Of a stretch of 10,357 nt of DNA, positions 1 through 7,377 are shown one piece after another. Numbering within the stretch: position 1 is the stretch's first letter; each line of letters starts with the position of its first letter. The notes beneath the pieces are model-generated. The model was not told the DNA's origin and did no database searches. It was given only the letters and a program-made list of their open reading frames with translations. The position numbers and the translations under genes were made by a program. The DNA comes from JAGGVT01 sp965369605. GTDB lineage: Bacteria; JAJVIF01; JAGGVT01. Where the stretch lies: positions 1 to 10,357 of the forward strand of contig CBDURE010000122.1 in assembly GCA_965369605.1 (NCBI GenBank), in the 5' to 3' direction.

Positions 1-2575
1 ATTCATCGATTGGGTCATACTCTATATCTTTTCCATCGTACAAATTCAGTCCCATGTAGTATGCCTGATTCATGCGCTTTGCACGATAGCGGAACATCTG
101 CGCTGTTTTTGAATTAACTGCCAGTTCCATATCGCGTTGTGATATTTCCATCGATTTGCACATGCCAAGGACATCACGGATTCCGGTTTTTGCTTTATCG
201 ATGTTTTCGGGACCTGTGCCCATTGCGAGGTAGAAGTAACCGTCGCTGTCATCGAGATTGAACGATGCGCCAATCGAATATGCCAGCCCCTGGCGTTCTC
301 GCAGTTCAAATGCCACTTCCTTGCTGACAATCGAACCCAGCGCTCTTAGAGGAATTCTATCTTTCTCGGGAACGTTATTGACGGGATATCCGAAAATGAT
401 ATAACTCTGAGCGCCGCCTACTTCAATTTGAATATCATCAGAAGACTTTCCTGAATATTTGGTTTTCGGGAATTTTGATTTAACCTTGACAGACTCCATC
501 CCTCCAAAAGCATCCTTAATTTTCTTCATTACTTCGTCGCTGTCGATGCTTGTGGTTACGGTAAGGATAATATTATCCGGCGCGAAGAATATATTTCTGA
601 AATCGTGGATGTCATTAAGAGTGATGCTGTTTACAGTTTCCGCTGTGCCCATAAGTGGGCGTATCAGAGACGCATCTCCCCTTACTGTTTGTGTGAAGGG
701 ATTTTTCGCCTTCGTTTTAGCGCGTCCCTGTTTTGGTCCAAGAGAGCGAACCATTCCTGTTTGCGATGATTTAAGAATATCCTCGGTTATGCCGTCATTT
801 ACAATAATTCCAGATGCGAAATCTATGCTTTCATCCCAGAACATGTCAAGGCCGTTGATTCGAACATAGCTGTATTCAGGGGAAAGGCAGTAATCATCAA
901 ACGGGATAAAAGAATAGTCGTTGGTTTTAATATCGATGCCTAGCTTGCTCATTTTATTCTGGATATCATCCGCGCTTATTTCAGGCGTGCCTTTTGTGAT
1001 TGTTCTGTGTATCAGGTCAGCAATTCCATCCTTGCCCTTAGGTTCGAGGTAACATCGATTTTTATAAAGGAAATGCATTCCGAAAACTTCGCTTGAATTG
1101 TCCTGCTTGATTGCCACAGTTAATCCATTTGGAAGAACTTCTTTTGTCCATTTGGCATCAAATGCTTTTTCTGACAAGCCGTCAGCGGGAAATGGCTTTG
1201 AGATGTATGTTTGAAAGCTCGGGGCAAGCAGATATTTTTGCCTGACTGAGTCGATGTCATCGGTGGTAAGGCTTTCAACCTTGCCGCGTTTTTGGTCAAT
1301 GTAATCCCATCCCCAGTTTGTAGCATCCGCGAGAACGTACAGCCCGAAAATCATCATGTTATCAAGCATCTTGATTTCATTTGCGATAGTGCTGATTTTA
1401 ACGCCATCAAGTTTATCCTGTGATGTTTTAGCAATTCCCACATTCTGAATTGCATCCATTATGTGTTTTTCCGTTTCATCATCCGTCAATGAACCTGGGA
1501 TTTTGCCTGAAACAATCAGACGGCATCCGGGTTTGTATGTAATATGCTCAATTGAAACCTGAATTGGATCGGATGGATTTAAACTTTTAAGATATGAATT
1601 CAATTCATCACCAAGAAGGTCAACCATAATCATGAATGGAATGCCGTCATCATCTGTGGGAATGGGAGCGTTAAGAATAATGCTGATATCCCTTGCCGCT
1701 TTGGGAACGTAATCTATCATACGTTTGTGTTTTGTTATAGGTGGAAGAATGACATCATCGACGTGAATATCATTAGGCTGCGCTTTGCCATAGTATTTTT
1801 TAATGAGTTCAAGCATCTCGCCCGGATTGAAATCACCAACTACAACCATTGTCATGTTGTTCGGCACATACCACTTTCGCCAGTAGTTGCGAATATCATC
1901 CGCATCCAGTTTGTTAACGCTGTCAACGGTGCCAAGAACCGATTTTTCAAACGGCGTTCCGCCGTAAACCCAACTGTAGAAGTTCGCGTTTACAGCATAA
2001 GCAGGATTTCCCATGCTTCCGCGTATTTCCTCCGATACAATCCCCATCTCCTTTTTCACTTTTTCAGGGCTGATAACCGAATTGAAAAGCATATCGCTTT
2101 GGATATCCATTCCGGTTTCGATGTTCCTCGATGGAATCGTTATAATGAACGCGGTGTAATCCTTGCGTGTGTAGGCGTTGTTGTAGCCGCCAATCAGGTC
2201 CATCTCATCATAGAGTTCCTGTTGAGTTCGTTTTGTGGTTCCGTTGAAAAGCATATGCTCAAGGAAATGAGTGATTCCGTTGTGCCGGTAATCCTCAGTT
2301 GCGGACCCCGCTTTTATGGCTACAAAGACTGTGATAAGCGGTGTGGCATGATTTTCAATCAATACCAACTTAAGGCCATTATCGAGACGCGTCGTTATCG
2401 CGTTGTATGTGGAATCATCCGCAGATGCCTCTGCTACGTGAGTTTTTGCAGGCGTTGATGCCTCCGGTTTCATCATCATGCCCGGTCGCGCTGATGCTCC
2501 TGTCTGGAAGAAGCATAGATGAACGGCAATTGCGAGTATTGCCAGTTTGCCAATATAAGCTGTTTTTACAGTCAT
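1..2575 (-). CDS. Secreted two-domain M16 (insulinase/pitrilysin-like) zinc peptidase, C-terminal end cut off
   Basis: The frame is open for 858 codons from ATG 2575 to the window edge, so only the C-terminus is missing. An AT-GAGG-T Shine-Dalgarno site lies about 7 bases before the ATG. Residues 1-29 look like a Sec signal peptide (hydrophobic core LAILAIAVHLCFF, cleavage after ASA), so the enzyme probably acts in the periplasm or outside the cell. The first M16 domain carries the inverted zinc motif H103-F-L-E106-H107, with the third ligand at E182 or E183 in SEEIRG. A substrate-clamp domain follows from about residue 220. The second M16 half starts near residue 475; at the equivalent of HxxEH it reads D520-L-I-H-R, so it should be inactive. 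It keeps R759 and Y766, spaced as in the Arg/Tyr pair of insulin-degrading enzyme. Known family role: clamshell degradation of peptides. The substrate is unknown. It is transcribed divergently from the B12-subunit gene. Confidence 0.93.
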   Translation of the reverse strand, partial: MTVKTAYIGKLAILAIAVHLCFFQTGASARPGMMMKPEASTPAKTHVAEASADDSTYNAITTRLDNGLKLVLIENHATPLITVFVAIKAGSATEDYRHNGITHFLEHMLFNGTTKRTQQELYDEMDLIGGYNNAYTRKDYTAFIITIPSRNIETGMDIQSDMLFNSVISPEKVKKEMGIVSEEIRGSMGNPAYAVNANFYSWVYGGTPFEKSVLGTVDSVNKLDADDIRNYWRKWYVPNNMTMVVVGDFNPGEMLELIKKYYGKAQPNDIHVDDVILPPITKHKRMIDYVPKAARDISIILNAPIPTDDDGIPFMIMVDLLGDELNSYLKSLNPSDPIQVSIEHITYKPGCRLIVSGKIPGSLTDDETEKHIMDAIQNVGIAKTSQDKLDGVKISTIANEIKMLDNMMIFGLYVLADATNWGWDYIDQKRGKVESLTTDDIDSVRQKYLLAPSFQTYISKPFPADGLSEKAFDAKWTKEVLPNGLTVAIKQDNSSEVFGMHFLYKNRCYLEPKGKDGIADLIHRTITKGTPEISADDIQNKMSKLGIDIKTNDYSFIPFDDYCLSPEYSYVRINGLDMFWDESIDFASGIIVNDGITEDILKSSQTGMVRSLGPKQGRAKTKAKNPFTQTVRGDASLIRPLMGTAETVNSITLNDIHDFRNIFFAPDNIILTVTTSIDSDEVMKKIKDAFGGMESVKVKSKFPKTKYSGKSSDDIQIEVGGAQSYIIFGYPVNNVPEKDRIPLRALGSIVSKEVAFELRERQGLAYSIGASFNLDDSDGYFYLAMGTGPENIDKAKTGIRDVLGMCKSMEISQRDMELAVNSKTAQMFRYRAKRMNQAYYMGLNLYDGKDIEYDPIDE

Positions 2576-2652
2576 TTTTTACCTCATGGTTTCTGGTTTT
2601 AATTAAAGATAACTGATACATACAAATAAACATCTCCCCCTGAATTTCAGGA

Positions 2653-2679
2653 ATTATATCATAACTAAAAAAAATCCAA
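2653..2679 (-). promoter_or_regulatory. Probable sigma-70-type promoter of the M16 peptidase gene (extended -10)
   Basis: On the minus strand a perfect TATAAT (2653-2658) is preceded by TGA, forming an extended -10 element (TGnTATAAT). A weak -35-like TTGGAT (2674-2679) lies 15 bases upstream. Transcription would start near 2646, giving a leader of about 70 nt before the ATG at 2575. No operator is evident. Confidence 0.5.
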
Positions 2680-2709
2680 GTTGCCAAGATGTTGTCAAAT
2701 CGGATAGAA

Positions 2710-2715
2710 TATAAT
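2710..2715 (+). promoter_or_regulatory. Possible -10 box for the B12-binding subunit gene
   Basis: A perfect TATAAT lies about 78 bases upstream of the ATG at 2793, in the divergent gap. The -35 match is poor: TTGTCA (2692-2697) is only 12 bases away and TTGCCA (2681-2686) is 23 bases away, so neither spacing is normal. It could depend on an activator, or the match could be chance. Confidence 0.3.
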
Positions 2716-2792
2716 AGACAGGTTGCCTGATATGGGTGCATAATGTATTGCTTAATAATGGAATGTGAAATTTGTAACTTTCGGAGGCAATA

Positions 2793-3209
2793 ATGGAAGA
2801 TAAGATACGAGTAGTTGTTGCGAAACCCGGTTTGGATGGCCATGACAGAGGCGCAAAGGTGGTTGCCCGCGCTCTTCGCGATGCTGGCATGGAGGTAATA
2901 TACACCGGATTGAGGCAGACTCCTGAGCAGATAGTTCAAACCGCCTTGCAGGAGGATGCGGATGTTATAGCTATTTCGATTCTTTCAGGCGCCCATATGT
3001 CTTTGATTCCCAAAATAATTGAATTATTGAAAAAAGCGGAAGCTGAGGACATAATCGTACTTGGCGGCGGAATTATACCTGAGGAAGACCGGGAAAAGCT
3101 TCTGGATACAGGCGTTTACTCAATTATGGGACCCGGCACAGATACACGTGACATTGCCAGAATAATCAAGGACGCAGTTAAAGAAAGGGGAGAAAAGATC
3201 ACCAGTTAG
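2793..3209 (+). CDS. Stand-alone cobalamin-binding subunit of methylmalonyl-CoA mutase type
   Basis: This 138-residue protein is a single B12-binding Rossmann-like domain. It has D15-x-H17-x-x-G20, in which His17 would replace dimethylbenzimidazole as the lower cobalt ligand (base-off/His-on), then S62-x-L64-S-G, and the G91-G-G loop that holds the nucleotide tail. The sequence around VAKPGLDGHDRGAKVVA closely matches the C-terminal domain of methylmalonyl-CoA mutase, which interconverts (R)-methylmalonyl-CoA and succinyl-CoA. In split mutases this domain is a separate gene that pairs with a catalytic subunit of about 550 residues; no such gene is in the window, so the partner must be encoded elsewhere. 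Related acyl-CoA mutases (isobutyryl-CoA, ethylmalonyl-CoA) use near-identical small subunits and cannot be excluded. The start is well supported by GGAGG (2783-2787). The next gene on the strand is an aminotransferase 90 bp downstream. Confidence 0.93.
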   Translation: MEDKIRVVVAKPGLDGHDRGAKVVARALRDAGMEVIYTGLRQTPEQIVQTALQEDADVIAISILSGAHMSLIPKIIELLKKAEAEDIIVLGGGIIPEEDREKLLDTGVYSIMGPGTDTRDIARIIKDAVKERGEKITS

Positions 3210-3243
3210 CCGATAAAATATTTGGATTTGCATGAATTATTTC

Positions 3244-3280
3244 CCATCCGTTTATGGGTGGTTTTTTATTTTTTTCTTTT
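3244..3280 (+). terminator. Rho-independent terminator (or attenuator) after the B12-subunit gene
   Basis: CCATCC (3244-3249) pairs with GGGTGG (3256-3261), including one G-U pair, around a 6-base loop. It is followed immediately by a T-rich tract to 3280. The stem is short but the T tract is strong. Because it lies between two same-strand genes 90 bp apart, it may reduce rather than abolish transcription into the aminotransferase gene. Confidence 0.6.
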
Positions 3281-3299
3281 CAGGCTTTGAGGTTGTACG

Positions 3300-4478
3300 A
3301 TGAAATTTGCAGACAGACAAAAGAGACTTGGTACTGAGACAGCTTTTGAGGTTCTCGCCCACGCCAAACAACTAGAGGCCAAGGGCATGGATGTTGTGCA
3401 TTTGGAAATCGGCGAACCTGATTTTGATACAGCTCCGCATATCGTGCAAGCCGCTATCAAAGCACTTGTTGACGGCCATACGCATTATGTTCCAACAGCT
3501 GGAATTCCTGAAGTTCGCGAATGTTTTGCAGACTACATCACGAAAACAAGAAAAATAAAATACAACCCGGATGAAATTGTAATAACGCCGGGAGCAAAAC
3601 CGATAATTACTCTCAGCCTCTTTGCGATAGTGAATCGCGACGATGAGGTTCTTTATCCTGATCCCGGATATCCAATTTATAGTTCAGTGATAAACTACAT
3701 CGGGGCAAAACCGGTTCCCTACACTCTCAAAGATGACCTCGATTTCAGAATCGATTTTGACGAGTTAAAAAGATTAATTACCAAAAAAACCCGCCTTATA
3801 ATCATCAACTCTCCGCATAATCCGACAGGCGGAATCCTTACGAAAGAAGATCTTAAACAACTTGCGGAAATCGCGGTTGCCAACGATCTTTGGGTTCTTG
3901 CCGATGAAGTGTACTGCCATATACTTTATGACGGCAGGAAACATCAATCGATTTCACGCTATAACGACATGAAGGAAAGAACAATAATTGTGGATGGGCA
4001 TTCTAAAACGTACGCCATGACAGGATGGCGGCTTGGATTCGGAGCGATGCCGGTTGAACTCGCAAAGCATGTTACAAAGCTCTGCACTAATTTCAATTCA
4101 TGCACTGCCGGATTTGTTCAACTGGCTGGAAAAGCTGCAATCGAAAGTTCTCAGGATTGCGTTCGCGAAATGGTTTCAAAATTCACGGGACGCCGTCGGT
4201 TAATCATCGCAAAGCTGGCTGATATTGATGGTGTCGAATGCCGTGTTCCGAAAGGCGCGTTTTACGCTTTTCCGAATATCAGTGAATTTGGATTGTCATC
4301 ACAAGAAATGCAGGATTACCTTCTTGATAAATGCGGATTGGCTACGCTTTCAGGAACTAGTTTTGGCAATGTAGGGGAAGGATTTATCCGTCTGAGCTAT
4401 GCCAACTCACCGGAAAATATAAACAAAGCGATGAAAAAACTTCGAGTTGGGCTTGCAAAACTTCGAAATAAAAAATAA
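3300..4478 (+). CDS. PLP-dependent class I/II aminotransferase (aspartate aminotransferase-like)
   Basis: The protein has 392 residues, the normal full length for a fold-type I aminotransferase. Visible landmarks in order are the N-terminal substrate-loop motif EIGEPDFDT, THYVPTAGIPEVRE, the N174-P-T-G-G loop, L-A-D202-E-V-Y205 (Asp binds the pyridine nitrogen of PLP, Tyr its O3'), the Schiff-base lysine K236 in SKTYAMTGWRLG, and R364 in GFIRLSYA, which binds the substrate alpha-carboxylate. It is cytosolic and moves an amino group between an amino acid and a 2-oxo acid, usually with glutamate/2-oxoglutarate. The exact donor cannot be read from sequence; Asp, Ala or aromatic amino acids are all possible for this subgroup. 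TGAGGT (3288-3293) sets the start. The gene converges with the M1 peptidase gene across a repeat-filled gap. Confidence 0.95.
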   Translation: MKFADRQKRLGTETAFEVLAHAKQLEAKGMDVVHLEIGEPDFDTAPHIVQAAIKALVDGHTHYVPTAGIPEVRECFADYITKTRKIKYNPDEIVITPGAKPIITLSLFAIVNRDDEVLYPDPGYPIYSSVINYIGAKPVPYTLKDDLDFRIDFDELKRLITKKTRLIIINSPHNPTGGILTKEDLKQLAEIAVANDLWVLADEVYCHILYDGRKHQSISRYNDMKERTIIVDGHSKTYAMTGWRLGFGAMPVELAKHVTKLCTNFNSCTAGFVQLAGKAAIESSQDCVREMVSKFTGRRRLIIAKLADIDGVECRVPKGAFYAFPNISEFGLSSQEMQDYLLDKCGLATLSGTSFGNVGEGFIRLSYANSPENINKAMKKLRVGLAKLRNKK

Positions 4479-4506
4479 CGGATTAATAATCTAAGGATAA
4501 TGTTCC

Positions 4507-4734
4507 GTCATTCCCGCGAAAGAGCCTGTCGGGAAAGGTTGCTTTATATCTCATCCCCCCCTTAATCCCCCCGCGAGCGGGGGGAAATATTTTTCGCATT
4601 GGTAAATAATATATTCAGTCTATATACTTGCGAAGGGGAAAGAAAACATTCTCCCTCCCCGCTCGCGGGGAGGGCTGGGGTGGGGGTTTCTTGTTTGCGA
4701 CATCTTTTCCGACAGGCTCTTTCGCGGGAATGAC
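4507..4734. mobile_element. MITE-like element, repeat copy 1, with perfect 26-bp terminal inverted repeats
   Basis: The ends 4507-4532 and 4709-4734 are perfect 26-base inverted repeats beginning GTCATTCCCGCGAAAG. The match runs a few bases further in with one mismatch. Between them are two GC palindromes. The first is CCCCCCGC/GCGGGGGG (4567-4584), followed by AAATATTTTT. The second is CCCTCCCCGC/GCGGGGAGGG (4653-4674), followed by a G-rich run. There is no coding capacity, which fits a non-autonomous element moved by a transposase encoded elsewhere. I see no clear target-site duplication. The interior from about 4541 is closely similar to the copy at 9123-9313. Confidence 0.7.
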
Positions 4735-4778
4735 GTGTTATTCGACTTGATGGTTTAATCATCAACACAGCAACTTAT

Positions 4779-4804
4779 AGATTCTTCGCTGCGCTCAGAA
4801 TGAC
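4779..4804. repeat. Small REP-like palindrome
   Basis: ATTCT (4781-4785) and AGAAT (4797-4801) bracket the CG-rich core TCGCTGCGCTC, followed by GACA. The form GATTCTTCGCTxCGCTCAGAATGAC is one I recall as a common intergenic repeat in environmental bacterial genomes. It occurs once in this window, so its repeat nature here rests on that recollection. Confidence 0.4.
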
Positions 4805-4912
4805 AAGTTTCGTGCATAATTCAATGTTCCAAGACACCTTCCAAGTGTAATGTGTCATAAAACCGTACAATCCAGGCGCGCCCCTACATCGTCTGTAAAT
4901 TTCAAGAACCTG

Positions 4913-7102
4913 TTATCTCAACTTATAAACCAGACTGTTTTCGATTGCCCATTTATTCCTGTCTATCGCTGTGCCATCCTCGAAAATGACATACGAATGC
5001 AGTCGGTAGTGGAAAATGAAACTTGCTTTGAATACCGCCTGCGGTGAGTTGCCGAAATAGAATGTTACGAAATTATCTTCGTTAAATGGGTTTCGAACTG
5101 TAACCAGCGCGGATGCTCCCGCACCCAAGCACTCATTGCCATCCAGTTCAAAGCAATCGTGATTTAGATAAACCGCATCATCGGTTTGATCAGCGATTTT
5201 CTTCGCAATTAAGTTATACCTTGATGCTCCAAGGCAGATAATTGATGATGATTTTAAATCGTCATCGGTTACCTGGTAATCGTGCTTTATTTCAGCCTCG
5301 ATTCCGCTTTCAATCATTGAATCAGCAAGTTCCTCATACATTGTCTTTACGTTGGTGCTTTTTGTTCCGCCAGAGCTTCTGCCATGGCTGTGTCCGGCAG
5401 ATATCTCAAGTAAATCGTCCTCGCCTTCACTGGGTAGAATTATCAGAATTTTCTCCGACTTGATTGTCGTATTAAGGCATGGCGCTATTTCCCTTCCGAC
5501 AAGTTCACGGAAGACATAATAGTCCGGGTCGATTTCAATCGATGTCGCTTTTGCGGGTATAAGATAATCGAATCCGGTTGATTTCTCTTTTATCTCAACG
5601 ACATCCTGGATATTACCTTTCGGTGTGCTGATTAAAAGGGGTACAGCCAGATGATAAACATCGCCATCCTGAACGATGTTGAATTTGATACGGTTGCTAT
5701 CACCGCTTGAATACTGCCCTATTGAATCACATTTCAGTTTTGGTGTTCCTGTGTAATCGAGCCAGCTGTTGAAATACTGCTTCAGGTCTTTTCCGCTAAC
5801 CTCTTCGAATACCTCGCGGAAATCATCCCATGTGGAGAGATTTGCTCCGTGCTTTTTAACAATGATTTTCAAAGATTTGAAGTATTGTTCATCTCCAAGC
5901 ATTTGTTGAAGCATTCTGAAAATCGCGCTTGCTTTACCATAGCCAACATTTCCATCTGTCTCTGTGAACTTTGATCTGAACTTCCTGACTGGATATTCAT
6001 CTTCTTTTACAACCTGAAGAGTGTACTTGAGCATGTCGGTATAGCGAAATTCTCGCGCTTCTTCATCAAGACCGCTGATGATACTCCAGTAGTAATTGGT
6101 TGAGTTGTAGGTGATGCCCTCGCACCAGTTGCCCTGATCCCAATCCGGGACAACGTAATTGCCCCACCAGCAATGAACGAGTTCGTGTCCAAGCGACCCC
6201 TGCAAAGTCGCAAACGGCATTCGTATTACTCTCTTGCCAAGAAGTGTGAATCCCGGCATTCCATAACCGGTAGTGAAAAAATTCTCCACGACATCGAATC
6301 TTGAATACTGGTAATCGCCGAACAGTTCGACATATGCCGGAAGGTATTCCTCAAGTTTATCCAGAAACGAATCAGACAGCTCATCGTTGTCCTCATAGAA
6401 ATATGTGCTGCAGTCCACACCAGAGATATTACGTGTTTTTTTGTAATATTCGCTTGCGACCAGCACGCAGGAGTCGAAAAGGACATCGCATCGCCACTCG
6501 CTTACACGTTCATCACCGACAATTTCCCTTTTCAGTAAATCTCCCTGCGTCACCGAAAACCATGTTTTTGGAACACTGGATTCAATATGAAAAGTCGCCA
6601 TCGCGTTTGCAGTATCGGGATACCATCCGGTTGCGGAGCATAGAAAAACGCCATCGGATGAGATGATACCGCTTGTCTGGTCGCCTCTTACATGAATCAG
6701 CGAGCTTCCTGATTCGACGGGGTCGTTAATTTCACCTGCGTATGCGATTGTGAATTTTGATGCACCGTCAGGGAGATAAACTTTTACAGTCTTGAATCTG
6801 TCAGTCCATCCGGTTTCACCAGCTTCAGCGCCCTCGTAGGGACCGGTCTCATATTTTATTTTCTTTGAATCGCATGTGATATCTGAGATTTTCAGATTTT
6901 TGTTCAAAGTGAATGCGAATACGCCATTGGGAGCGCCCGAAAGCGTTATCTCATCCTCCGCTGAAAGAGATTGAGTATCCGGCATGATTTGAATTTTCAA
7001 ATAATGTCCTGTGATATCGACTGCTTTTGTCGATGATTCCGAATCAGACCATGCTGGCGCGATAAGAAGAATCGCGATTATAAGAGCGGATAAATATCTC
7101 AT
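4913..7102 (-). CDS. Secreted M1-family (gluzincin) metallopeptidase with C-terminal extra domain
   Basis: I chose ATG 7102 (729 residues) over the in-frame GTG at 7111. That GTG lies inside AAGGTGA, which is the Shine-Dalgarno site for the ATG. Residues 1-19 form a signal peptide (LIIAILLIAPAWS), so the enzyme is exported. An N-terminal beta domain (about 20-210) leads to the catalytic domain with H306-E307-L-V-H310 and the third zinc ligand E328 in GNWCEG. Y388 in GYGKAS fits the transition-state tyrosine. In place of the exopeptidase GAMEN motif it has G279-Y-G-M-P, and HExxH to Glu is one residue shorter than in PepN. The catalytic part ends near FNSWLDYTGTPKL. A beta domain follows, then about 180 residues of alpha/beta character preceded by a His/Gly/Ser stretch (HSHGRSSGG at about 571). 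The likely role is peptide cleavage outside the cytoplasm; aminopeptidase activity is less certain given the missing GAMEN. Confidence 0.92.
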   Translation of the reverse strand: MRYLSALIIAILLIAPAWSDSESSTKAVDITGHYLKIQIMPDTQSLSAEDEITLSGAPNGVFAFTLNKNLKISDITCDSKKIKYETGPYEGAEAGETGWTDRFKTVKVYLPDGASKFTIAYAGEINDPVESGSSLIHVRGDQTSGIISSDGVFLCSATGWYPDTANAMATFHIESSVPKTWFSVTQGDLLKREIVGDERVSEWRCDVLFDSCVLVASEYYKKTRNISGVDCSTYFYEDNDELSDSFLDKLEEYLPAYVELFGDYQYSRFDVVENFFTTGYGMPGFTLLGKRVIRMPFATLQGSLGHELVHCWWGNYVVPDWDQGNWCEGITYNSTNYYWSIISGLDEEAREFRYTDMLKYTLQVVKEDEYPVRKFRSKFTETDGNVGYGKASAIFRMLQQMLGDEQYFKSLKIIVKKHGANLSTWDDFREVFEEVSGKDLKQYFNSWLDYTGTPKLKCDSIGQYSSGDSNRIKFNIVQDGDVYHLAVPLLISTPKGNIQDVVEIKEKSTGFDYLIPAKATSIEIDPDYYVFRELVGREIAPCLNTTIKSEKILIILPSEGEDDLLEISAGHSHGRSSGGTKSTNVKTMYEELADSMIESGIEAEIKHDYQVTDDDLKSSSIICLGASRYNLIAKKIADQTDDAVYLNHDCFELDGNECLGAGASALVTVRNPFNEDNFVTFYFGNSPQAVFKASFIFHYRLHSYVIFEDGTAIDRNKWAIENSLVYKLR

Positions 7103-7160
7103 GTTTGTCACCTTATTCTGGATGTCAGAAAAATGTTTATGTTGATTTGTAACGCTTCTT

Positions 7161-7342
7161 CCCCCCCTTAATCCCCCCGCGAACGGGGGGAAATATTTTC
7201 CGCCTTAATCCCAACACGGGAGGCTAAAGATGTTTTTTTTAATCCCAACACGAGAAGGGAAACATGTTTTTCCCAAAATTCCAACAGGAGCGGGAAAATA
7301 CGTTTTCCCCCTCCCCGCTCGCGGGGAGGGTTGGGGTGGGGG
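7161..7342. repeat. Intergenic GC-palindrome repeat, copy 2
   Basis: It begins with CCCCCCCTTAATCCCCCC and the palindrome around GCGAACG, and ends with the CCCTCCCCGC/GCGGGGAGGG-type palindrome plus TTGGGGTGGGGG, in the same order and orientation as copies 1 and 3. The middle differs: it is made of ~35-bp tandem units. No terminal inverted repeats are visible. It fills most of the 275-bp gap between the M1 peptidase start and the end of the DUF4438-type gene, which contains no gene. Confidence 0.75.
7170..7310. repeat. Four degenerate ~35-bp tandem units inside repeat copy 2
   Basis: Units lie at 7170-7206, 7207-7240, 7241-7275 and 7276-7310. Each opens with A-rich bases then a C run (AATCCC or AATTCC), has a CAACA- or CGCGA-like core and a purine stretch (GGGA, GGGGGG, GGGAAA), and ends in an A/T tract (ATATTTT, ATGTTTTT, TACGTTTT). 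The middle two are the most alike (AATCCCAACACG shared). Copies 1 and 3 have only the first unit followed by unrelated filler. Confidence 0.55.
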
Positions 7343-7377
7343 TAATGCTATTTAAAAATACAACTCTCTCATTCCAA

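Larger units (their letters stand above)
4479..4912. other. Convergent intergenic region filled with repeats, no gene
   Basis: This 434-bp gap separates the 3' ends of the aminotransferase (+) and M1 peptidase (-) genes. It holds the MITE-like element (4507-4734), a small palindrome (4779-4804) and a weak hairpin, ACACCT (4834-4839) with AAGTGT (4843-4848), which lacks a T tract. No ordinary terminator is visible for either gene; the GC-rich hairpins of the repeat may serve instead. Short open frames here are translations of the repeat and not genes. Confidence 0.7.

Noticed and set aside
1727..2458. 243-codon open frame on the plus strand
   Set aside because: It is antisense to the M16 peptidase across the catalytic motif HFLEH, which is clearly coding on the minus strand.
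2692..2715. TTGTCA and TATAAT as a normal promoter for the B12-subunit gene
   Set aside because: The spacer is only 12 bases, too short for a sigma-70 promoter; only the -10 box was kept, at low confidence.
4500..4742. Target-site duplication around the MITE-like element
   Set aside because: The bases flanking the two 26-bp ends do not match in direct orientation.
7103..7111. GTG start at 7111 for the M1 peptidase
   Set aside because: The GTG lies within AAGGTGA, the ribosome-binding site properly spaced for ATG 7102.
7170..7310. CRISPR array
   Set aside because: The ~35-bp units are contiguous and degenerate with no spacers, and no cas gene is present.
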